Positions 35,911 through 42,627 of a DNA stretch of 64,000 nt are shown in pieces. How positions within the stretch are numbered: the stretch's first letter is position 1; the number at the start of each line of letters is the position of its first letter. The notes beneath the pieces were generated by a model. The model saw only the letters and a list, made by a program, of their open reading frames with translations. It was not told where the DNA came from and made no database searches. Origin of the DNA: Candidatus Poribacteria bacterium (GTDB lineage Bacteria > Poribacteria > WGA-4E > JAJDTR01); NCBI GenBank assembly GCA_028820655.1, contig JAPPIK010000031.1, forward strand, positions 36,253-100,252, given 5' to 3'. The translations under genes and the position numbers were made by a program.

Positions 35911-36615
35911 ATGTCTTCGGTCAAGAAACGCCGGTTGTGCATTATCGCTTTGGTGCTTGCGGTTTGCGTTTCTTTAGGCACAGTCCTGATGATTCGGGCA
36001 AGCGCACCCGTCGAACCCAAGACGGTATACCTCCTTCCAAAGCCCAATCCGGAACGTGCCGAAATCCTCAAGCGTGCTTTGCAGCCTAAAAGGCACGTCC
36101 ACGCAACCAGGGCGTCCGACAGCGCGCAGGCACAAGACACCCGTGAGGAAGGTTCTGAATCCTTCAACTCGGAGTCGTCAAGTCACGACGCCGAGTTCGA
36201 TGATGCGGAATTTGAATCATACCTTTTGGGGCTTGAGGATGAAACCGCCGAAGAAAAACGCGATTTCCCACCAGTCCCGGAAGGGTTCCCATCGGATTTA
36301 ACACCCGTCTGGTTAACCCTCCCCGGATATCAAAAAGGAGACATGCCTGAGCACGAGTCGGTCTACCGTGTGTTGATAAAACTCTGGAATCAGGGGGAAC
36401 GCGGATTCATAAACGGCGTCTACAGAGACAACGATGGCAAAGTGTATCCGCTGTATCGTAATGTGGTGTACGTCAAATGGGGATATGGCGAGACTCATGA
36501 CGAGCGAGGGAATCCGACTCCTTATAGGTATATCGCAACCTCACTGGGTACGCATGCGCGAGACTTCAATTTCACCAAGGAAGATTTTGTGACGGGGGAT
36601 TGGGAAACCATGTAG
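35911..36615 (+). CDS. secreted or membrane-anchored protein of unknown function, in-frame TAG near the end
   Basis: 234 residues to a TAG at 36613-36615. One N-terminal hydrophobic segment (LCIIALVLAVCVSLGTVLMI), then a Ser/Asp/Glu-rich low-complexity linker (about 75-115) and a compact C-terminal region (FPPVPEGFPSDLTPVWLTLP, VYRVLIKLWNQGERGFINGV, VYPLYRNVVYVKWGYGE). After the TAG the same frame continues 23 codons (PDTKFVAYDDAGYDPYTFLT, then DDD) to TAA at 36687. A C-to-T change in a CAG codon would explain it. I do not recognise the family. It lies just before two small secreted paralogues. Confidence 0.6.
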   Translation: MSSVKKRRLCIIALVLAVCVSLGTVLMIRASAPVEPKTVYLLPKPNPERAEILKRALQPKRHVHATRASDSAQAQDTREEGSESFNSESSSHDAEFDDAEFESYLLGLEDETAEEKRDFPPVPEGFPSDLTPVWLTLPGYQKGDMPEHESVYRVLIKLWNQGERGFINGVYRDNDGKVYPLYRNVVYVKWGYGETHDERGNPTPYRYIATSLGTHARDFNFTKEDFVTGDWETM

Positions 36616-36713
36616 CCGGACACCAAATTTGTCGCGTATGATGATGCGGGATATGACCCTTACACCTTTCTCACCGATGATGATTAAATTTTATAACCAA
36701 AAGGAGAAGAATC

Positions 36714-37058
36714 ATGAAAAGGCTTTTTGTGCTGACAATCACAGGTGCGTTTACCGTCGTGGTGGCAGTTAGCGTAGTGTACGGTTGGGGAGCGAATGCT
36801 AGCTGTTGGGAGTCCAATGGATCCCAGTATGCGTCCGCGATGGCTGGGAGTTATGGGCTTCATAACGGTAGGGTACATGTCTTGGCTAGAGTTGATACGT
36901 ACGAAGACACTGAGGGCCAAGCTTTCCTCAATAATTTTGTCTCCCTCACCGCCTGGGCCTCCAGCGACTTAGACGACCCTGCTCGAGCAAGTGCCTCGGT
37001 GAATGGTTTAGATGCCAATAACAATTTTCAGCAAGCCCAAGATTGGGATAACGATTAG
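36714..37058 (+). CDS. small secreted protein of unknown family (tandem copy 1)
   Basis: 114 residues, SD AAAAGGAG. Signal peptide to about residue 23 (LFVLTITGAFTVVVAVSVVY). The mature part starts GWGANASCWESNGSQYASAM and ends SASVNGLDANNNFQQAQ. The same framework is seen in the gene 185 bp downstream. One conserved Cys (ASCWE) and a periodic pattern of small residues suggest an extracellular beta structure. No known family recognised. Confidence 0.75.
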   Translation: MKRLFVLTITGAFTVVVAVSVVYGWGANASCWESNGSQYASAMAGSYGLHNGRVHVLARVDTYEDTEGQAFLNNFVSLTAWASSDLDDPARASASVNGLDANNNFQQAQDWDND

Positions 37059-37143
37059 ATTAATCTAGATTAATCAGCAGCATCTTTGGATTATCGAGGG
37101 CAGTCTCGACTCGCAGGAAGCCCTGCAGGGGACAACCCTTCCT

Positions 37144-37195
37144 GGTGAAAAGTGAAGACTTCAGCCGTTTTGAATCTTCACTTTTCACCGTTTTT
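37144..37195 (+). terminator. rho-independent terminator
   Basis: GGTGAAAAGTGAAGA (37144-37158) and TCTTCACTTTTCACC (37175-37189) form a perfect 15-bp stem, followed by GTTTTT. Separates the two 114-residue paralogues, so each is likely transcribed on its own. Confidence 0.8.
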
Positions 37196-37243
37196 AGCTA
37201 TACTTGATGAACATAACATAAATTGTTAACATAGGAGATTATC

Positions 37244-37588
37244 ATGAGAGGCCTTTTTGTAGTTGCAATCGCAGGAGTTTTTAGCGCGGTGGTGGCAGTT
37301 AGCATAGTATACTGTTGGGGAGCGAATGCTAGCTGTTGGGAAGCCAATGGTACCCAGTATGCTAACGCGAATGCAGGGAGCCTTGGTCTACATGATGGAA
37401 ATCTACGTGTATTGGCTAAAGTTGATCTCGCGCAAGCTAATGAACAAGCGAATTTTATGAATCAGTTTGTCCACATCTCCGCCCATGCCTCCGGTGACAT
37501 AGACGACCCTGCTCTAGCGAAATCCGCAGTGAATGGCTTGGACGCAAACAACGTGCCGCAGGCTGAGGTTGTTCAGGCGAATGGCTAG
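37244..37588 (+). CDS. small secreted protein of unknown family (tandem copy 2)
   Basis: 114 residues, SD ATAGGAGAT. Same length and framework as copy 1: hydrophobic start (LFVVAIAGVFSAVVAVSIVY), then CWGANASCWEANGTQYANAN, AGSLGLHDGNLRVLAKVD, ASGDIDDPALAKSAVNGLDA. Copy 2 has a second Cys just after the signal peptide (YCWGANASC), absent from copy 1. The DNA is also similar through the signal-peptide region, so the duplication is fairly recent but already diverged at the C-terminus. Function unknown. Confidence 0.75.
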   Translation: MRGLFVVAIAGVFSAVVAVSIVYCWGANASCWEANGTQYANANAGSLGLHDGNLRVLAKVDLAQANEQANFMNQFVHISAHASGDIDDPALAKSAVNGLDANNVPQAEVVQANG

Positions 37589-37678
37589 GTGAACCAATTA
37601 CCGTTGTCGATTAGTGAAGAGTTGGGCCGTATTGAGGTCCTTTCATTTTTGTTTTTGGTTGGCACTAGGAGATAGGGG

Positions 37679-38821
37679 ATGTTTATAAATCGGCGCAACA
37701 ATTCAAACGTCCAAATAACCTTGTTGGTCACTAGTTGCTGTGTGCGAGCCAGCGCCATACTTGTCATTCTGTTCATTTTTGGGTGCGGCGAGGAAACAGT
37801 TGATAACCCGTTAGGCGGAGGTGCCGATGGATCGAGAGAAACCCAAGATCCCGAATCTATATCACCAATTTATTACCCGATGACCCTTGGGAGCCGCTGG
37901 GTTTACCGAAACCCCGACGGAGCCGAATGGTCAACAGAAGTCACCGAAATCGAGGAAGTTGGCTCGCATGTTTACCATTTCTTCGGTTACGGTCCCCGTA
38001 TGGGCGACGATCAATCGGACTTCGCCGGGACTTCCGTTAATACATCAACCCCTTATGTAAAAACCCTTGATGGACGGCTCACGTACGGAATCGAGATGAG
38101 CGATCTTAACGACGCTGTGCGCCGAACAATCTCCCAAAGCGGACGCGTACCTCCTAGCAGATGGGGAATTAAGGTAAAATGTGACACTGGGGTTAAAGAC
38201 GATGTATGCCGAATGGAGAAAAAAGAAACTATATATCGTGATGGCGAGGCGCATAGAGAAACAAACAACGATGCCTTAATCTGTTTGTTTTGGTACGACG
38301 CGCGCGTGGTTTGGAACAGTGAACTGACTATGCTTCGCTTTCCCCTCGTTCCCTATCGGCAGTGGAAAGTGATCGATGTCCGGATGAGCGGGACTTGGTA
38401 TGAGCCTCCTTTCTGGGACGTAGACGGGGTCGGAGACCTTCACTCTTTTGAAGCAGACGTTACGATTTCGGGGATAGCGGGACAGCCTGAATCGGTCGTT
38501 ACACCCGCAGGCGCCTTCGCGAACTGTCTTAAAATTCAATATAAGATGACGCGGTTGTTCCTCAAAACCACCGAATTTACCGTGTCCCGGCCTGTATTTG
38601 AACAGAAGCTACTCGACCTCTATGAAAATGAGCTTAGCAAAGAACTGACGACGCTTTTCAGGGATGCGTTGCCGAGGATGCAGTTGGGCGCCGTGTGGTT
38701 AGCACCAGGGGTCGGACCGGTAAGAATAGAACGCGCAGACGGCATCTCGGAATTGATCTCATACGATGTCAAGACAGGCAGCGGTTTGCGGCACGTGGCT
38801 AGTGAAAAAAATAGTGATTAG
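37679..38821 (+). CDS. putative lipoprotein (paralogue 1)
   Basis: 380 residues, SD AGGAGA close to the ATG. Lipobox FIFGC with Cys at about residue 36, then EETVDNPLGG. The mature part has the block YYPMTLGSRWVYRNPDGAEW followed by STEVTEIEEVGSHVYHFFGY, and near the end WLAPGVGPVRIERADG. These blocks, a YFPMxxGSRWVY opening and a GVGPVK closing, mark a family of bacterial lipoproteins whose function I do not know. The gene at 38973 is its paralogue. Probably anchored in the outer membrane facing the periplasm. Confidence 0.75.
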   Translation: MFINRRNNSNVQITLLVTSCCVRASAILVILFIFGCGEETVDNPLGGGADGSRETQDPESISPIYYPMTLGSRWVYRNPDGAEWSTEVTEIEEVGSHVYHFFGYGPRMGDDQSDFAGTSVNTSTPYVKTLDGRLTYGIEMSDLNDAVRRTISQSGRVPPSRWGIKVKCDTGVKDDVCRMEKKETIYRDGEAHRETNNDALICLFWYDARVVWNSELTMLRFPLVPYRQWKVIDVRMSGTWYEPPFWDVDGVGDLHSFEADVTISGIAGQPESVVTPAGAFANCLKIQYKMTRLFLKTTEFTVSRPVFEQKLLDLYENELSKELTTLFRDALPRMQLGAVWLAPGVGPVRIERADGISELISYDVKTGSGLRHVASEKNSD

Positions 38822-38825
38822 TTGC

Positions 38826-38866
38826 CAGTGGAGCTCTATCGCACTCGCTAATCACTCGCTTGATGG
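38826..38866. repeat. single R1 copy between paralogous lipoprotein genes
   Basis: GAGCTCTATCGCACTCGCTA followed by ATCACTCGCTTGATGG, a good match to the R1 consensus in the 5' region of the second lipoprotein gene. Confidence 0.5.
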
Positions 38867-38972
38867 TCAGTGTCCAGTAAGGGAAGATAGTTTGCCCACG
38901 ACTCAACGGCCTGAAGAGACTTTGTGTACGTTTGGAAATACCATATTTATTCCTGGTGTCGAGAGGCAAAAA

Positions 38973-39998
38973 ATGTACATACTTAGATTATGTTTATCCA
39001 ATTGTCCACGACAGATACCGAGCGAGGGGCGGTTTTTACTGGCCACTGGCTACTGGTCACTTGCCACTGTCTTTATAGCCATCCTGTTAAGCTCCGGGTG
39101 CGCGGACGAAACTATAAACGATCCCATATCTGAAAATCCCGTTGAAGATAGCAACCGCGAGGAAATCGTATCCACCACTGCCAATTACTTTCCAATGACG
39201 GTCGGGAGTCGGTGGGTTTACCGCAACCCCGACGGATCCGAATGGTCGCGTGAAGTGACCGAAACAGAGGAAGTTGGCACGCGCAATTACCACCTCTTCA
39301 ACTATGATCCGCCTATCGAAGACAATCAATTCCCCTTTTTCAGAGCTCCAATGTATATAACAACCCTCAATAGTGTTGTCCTAAAGGTCAAAAACAGCGA
39401 CATCAATGATGCGATTCGGCAAATAATTCTTGAGAGCAACGATAACTTACCGGGCTGGACGTGGGTTCAGAAATTCCAAAACGGCGAATGGAAAACACGA
39501 AAGAAGGGGTTAACCTTCTTGTATCATTACAACACAAGCGGGGTTTTGCGTAATGACTCGGGATTCCTGCTTCGTTTGCCGCTTGTTCCCGGTCAGACAT
39601 GGGAGATGCTCACTTTTAGATTGAGCGGATCCACGCCCATTGGTTTCATGCACCATACTTTTGAATCCGATGTGGAGATTTTGGGAACCGTTGAAGGCTC
39701 GTATTCCGTTCCGACGCCCGCAGGCATCTTTGAAGATTGCCTTAACATTCAATACGGGGCGAAGCCTCCAACAGTCAAATCTAAAGAGTTTACAGATCAG
39801 ACAGAAGCGCCAGAAAACGTGAAGGTAAAACGTCGCAAACACATGGAAGCAGAAATTCGCAGTGAATTAACAACTCTGTTGACACATATGCTGCCGAGAT
39901 TAGGGTTGGAATCGATGTGGTTGGCGCCGGGGGTTGGACCGGTGAAAATAGAAGGTGCCGAAGGTAGGGCAATATTGATCGACTATGAAATAAAATAA
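38973..39998 (+). CDS. putative lipoprotein (paralogue 2)
   Basis: 341 residues from the ATG at 38973, preceded by GAGAGG; a longer frame reaching into the upstream gene was rejected because it runs through R1 DNA. Lipobox LLSSGC is followed by ADETINDPIS. Shared with paralogue 1: YFPMTVGSRWVYRNPDGSEW, REVTETEEVGTRNYHLFNY, TPAGIFEDCLNIQY and WLAPGVGPVKIEGAEG. The segment before the lipobox (LATGYWSLATVFIAI) is unusual: its DNA looks like the low-complexity CACTGGCTACTGGTCACT text found between genes, so the signal peptide may have been rebuilt from repeat sequence. Confidence 0.7.
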   Translation: MYILRLCLSNCPRQIPSEGRFLLATGYWSLATVFIAILLSSGCADETINDPISENPVEDSNREEIVSTTANYFPMTVGSRWVYRNPDGSEWSREVTETEEVGTRNYHLFNYDPPIEDNQFPFFRAPMYITTLNSVVLKVKNSDINDAIRQIILESNDNLPGWTWVQKFQNGEWKTRKKGLTFLYHYNTSGVLRNDSGFLLRLPLVPGQTWEMLTFRLSGSTPIGFMHHTFESDVEILGTVEGSYSVPTPAGIFEDCLNIQYGAKPPTVKSKEFTDQTEAPENVKVKRRKHMEAEIRSELTTLLTHMLPRLGLESMWLAPGVGPVKIEGAEGRAILIDYEIK

Positions 39999-40095
39999 AG
40001 TAATAGCTGGCGCTCTACGATGCGCATGACACGATTTACATCACACGCAGTGAACACGTGACCGAGACACGACCAACCGATGGAGCCGTAAACCT

Positions 40096-40821
40096 ATGAC
40101 GACGAATTCATTAAGTAGTCAACATCGTACATCTCGTACATGTAGAGAGTCTCCCGGTACTATTTCCGTGGGACCTCATTCTTCGGACACCCAAATCGTC
40201 GACCACTTTCAACAAGGCGACTCCACCGCCTTTGATTTCCTCTATCTTCGCTACCATCAACTGAGTGGTTAACGAAGGAGCAACTGACCGGATAGGGAAG
40301 ACGCTAGAACTCCCATAGAAATCCCCGACCGCATTTACGGTGTTATTTGCTCAATGATTTCAAATCGGGAAGACGCACTTGATATTAGCCAGGACGTTTT
40401 TCTCAAAGCATATCAAGCCCTCGGGGATTTCAAGAGGGCGTCGCAATTCTACAGTTGGCTGTATCGCATCGCCATCAATTGCTGCATAGATTTCATGCGC
40501 CGCGGGGCAAAACGCCGTATGATTAGCAATGACCCCGTGTCCGATGATGCGTTCTACCATCATGAAGCCGTTAGACACTTATCATCCCCTTCTAATGCAG
40601 TAGACTATGAAGAATTTTGCCTATATTTGCACCGAGCTGTGTTACAGTTGACACCCAAGCAGCGGGAGGTTTTTACTCTGCGCTACAAGGAGGAACTGTC
40701 GTTGAAGGAGATTGCCCGGAAAATGGGACGCTCCATTGGCACGGTCAAAGCGCATCTCTTTCAAGTTCATTGCAACTTGCGTGAGTTGCTTCTTCCGTAT
40801 TTGCAGGATAACGGATTCTAA
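40096..40821 (+). pseudogene. ECF RNA polymerase sigma factor gene split by a repeat
   Basis: From the ATG at 40096 the frame reads a short leader, then IVDHFQQGDSTAFDFLYLRY HQ, the start of sigma region 2, and hits TAA at 40270-40272 inside an inserted R1 copy (40261-40326). After the insert the same frame resumes DRIYGVICSMISNREDALDI followed by SQDVFLKAYQAL, region 2.4 (FYSWLYRIAINCCIDFMRRG) and region 4 (LTPKQREVFTLRYKEELSLK, MGRSIGTVKAHLF). The insert is 66 bp, a multiple of three. A start at 40354 would give a 155-residue protein lacking the first helix of region 2. Whether that is active is unclear. Confidence 0.75.
40261..40326. repeat. R1 copy inserted in the sigma factor gene
   Basis: Read on the minus strand it is GGGGATTTCTATGGGAGTTC, then TAGCGTCTTCCCTATCCGGTC, AGTTGCTCC, the same text as R1 copies at 2401-2450 and 42540-42600. 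The boundaries follow from the sigma-factor reading frame on each side (CAA before, GAC after). Confidence 0.65.
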
Positions 40822-41029
40822 ATCGAAAACGATCTGTATCAAGCAGAGATTTCTGTAAAGGTGTTTTACCACTCGCCCCAACCCACTGTTCTCACATAAT
40901 TATTGCCCGTCGCCGGGAATAGTGATCGGTTCACATTCAACAGAGCCGAGGTAGTTCTTAATTTCTCAGCAATGATGTGCCGTGCCATGAAGTTTGGGAG
41001 TTCAGCGGAGTAATTGTAATAATCCAGAG

Positions 41030-41908
41030 CTAACCCGCCAGTAGACGCTCGTCCGGGAAGCGGTTATACCGCATCGGAGGAACATCACCGGTGTAACGGG
41101 GTATGAGGGGCTCAATCTCTGCTAACGCGGTTTCGGGCCAAACATCGTGTCTGCTGTGGAATCCTTCATCAATCCAACTCTGCGTGGCAGGGAGAAGATC
41201 ATCGAATAGCGGGTGAAACCAGATGGTTATCACCGTGCGGCGTTGGTCGGACATGTTCGCGTGGGTGGCGTGAAACATGCGTGCGTCACCGATGACAAGG
41301 TCGCCGGCGCGCATCGGTACGTCCTGTTCGTAGGGGTAATCGAGAAAGCGCGGATCGTCGGGGTTTTCTATGCTGTTGATGTCGGGTGTGTGCGCCTCGC
41401 CCATGTCGTGAAGGATGTGCCTTCTTCGATGGGTTCCCGGAAGTACGCGCAGGCAGCCATTTTCGCGGGTGGTGTCCTCCATGTAGTACATCAGGAAAAT
41501 CATCGGCGGAATATCGCTGTACGATCTCGGGTCTTGCCACATAAGGCAATCCTGATGCCAATACAGGCGCGGACCGGCTGGCGGTTTGCTGATGATGACC
41601 GCCTTCCAGAACTTGCTGTCGGAAAGGCCCATTTCATTTAGCGCCTTCAGGGCGGTCGGATTGCCGACGATGCCAGCCAATTCAGGATGGGGACCGGAAT
41701 CAATCAGGGTGCCGGGAGATACGTTTCGTGTAAGCTGATCGGCGTCCAGAGACGCGATTGCCTGTTTTACACAGTCGCGCGTGCGCTCAAGGAGAGCCTC
41801 ATCCGCTACATTCTCCAAAATGCAGTAACCTTCGTCTTGGAGTTGCTTGAGTTTGGCGGACGGTGGGTTTGTTGAAACAGTGTTAATCGCCATTTGGGGC
41901 CAGTCCAT
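41030..41908 (-). CDS. phytanoyl-CoA dioxygenase (PhyH) family protein
   Basis: 292 residues (or 287 from a second ATG at 41893; no SD decides). HxD metal motif H118-Q119-D120 in RLYWHQDCLMW; distal His in ARMFHATHAN and the 2-oxoglutarate Arg in QRRTV. ENGCLRVLPGTHRRRHILHD is the usual strand between. Fe(II)/2-oxoglutarate hydroxylase of an unknown small molecule. Only distantly similar to the PhyH protein at 14126. TATAAT overlaps the first ATG, so a leaderless transcript is conceivable. It stands alone. Confidence 0.88.
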   Translation of the reverse strand: MDWPQMAINTVSTNPPSAKLKQLQDEGYCILENVADEALLERTRDCVKQAIASLDADQLTRNVSPGTLIDSGPHPELAGIVGNPTALKALNEMGLSDSKFWKAVIISKPPAGPRLYWHQDCLMWQDPRSYSDIPPMIFLMYYMEDTTRENGCLRVLPGTHRRRHILHDMGEAHTPDINSIENPDDPRFLDYPYEQDVPMRAGDLVIGDARMFHATHANMSDQRRTVITIWFHPLFDDLLPATQSWIDEGFHSRHDVWPETALAEIEPLIPRYTGDVPPMRYNRFPDERLLAG

Positions 41909-41954
41909 TATAGTAGTTACACAAGTAGGTGGGTAATATCATTCTTCTGTGTCG

Positions 41955-41994
41955 CAATCTGTTAGATTGTGATGTGCGCAAACTAACAGTTTGC
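41955..41994. other. two adjacent small hairpins
   Basis: CAATCT-GTT-AGATTG and GCAAACT-AAC-AGTTTGC lie 8 bp apart, both with three-base loops. They look like a small interspersed palindromic unit rather than a terminator, since no T-run follows. Confidence 0.4.
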
Positions 41995-42081
41995 TCTACG
42001 ACAGCACGTCCGATCTCGTGTGTAATTCACTTATCGTCATCGTTCATTTACATAACGTAGCGATCGGTCTCCGCGTATCTG

Positions 42082-42420
42082 TCAGCCGCTGTCATGGAGT
42101 ATCACCCCTTCTTTCTGAGCAGGGCGCAGCGCTGTACCGACCCAATCTCGCTTGCGTTCAAGTTCCTCCGGCGTTGAAACAATGATGTCTTTAGGAACAG
42201 GCATGTCGCTAAGGACACGTCGGATTTCAATGGCGGTTTTCCGCTTGTCGGCGCACTCGGAGAAGACCACGAGCAAATCTACATCACTGTGCGGATGCGC
42301 CTCGCCGCGTGCGTATGAACCGAAGAGGATGATTTGCACGGGATTAAAGTGCTGTACGATGCGATTTGTCATGATTGAGATGTGTTTGTTATCGGATGCT
42401 TTCACATTTACGACTCGCAT
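42082..42420 (-). CDS. MNT-type nucleotidyltransferase domain protein
   Basis: 112 residues. Minimal nucleotidyltransferase fold: ILFGSYARGEAHPHSDVDLL with the GSxxRGE and DxD metal motifs intact, and a further acidic strand in PKDIIVSTPEELE. Such proteins usually pair with a HEPN-domain RNase as MntA-HepT antitoxin-toxin modules, where MntA AMPylates the toxin. No HEPN reading frame is seen on either side, so this is an orphan or the partner was lost. Starts MRVVNVKASD; no strong SD. Confidence 0.8.
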   Translation of the reverse strand: MRVVNVKASDNKHISIMTNRIVQHFNPVQIILFGSYARGEAHPHSDVDLLVVFSECADKRKTAIEIRRVLSDMPVPKDIIVSTPEELERKRDWVGTALRPAQKEGVILHDSG

Positions 42421-42529
42421 TCTTAAGGGTGTGACAGGATGGTTATCAACCCCTTCTGCCGCATTAGGTCAATTGCCCATTCGGTTAATCCCAAGCTACA
42501 GGCTATGAATAAGGGGTTAGGAGGGTCGG

Positions 42530-42605
42530 GAATCGGAAGGGATTTCTATGGAGCCCTATCAAGATTTACTATCGCCTTCCTTATCCAGTCAGTTGATCCC
42601 TCCTA
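42530..42605. repeat. R1 copy upstream of the CotH gene end
   Basis: GGGATTTCTATGGAGCCCTA, ACTATCGCCTTCCTTATCC and AGTCAGTTGATCCCTCC match the R1 unit. It lies in the gap between the nucleotidyltransferase gene and the 3' end of the CotH-ankyrin gene. Confidence 0.5.
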
Positions 42606-42627
42606 CAGCTGTATAGTTTGGGGGGCT

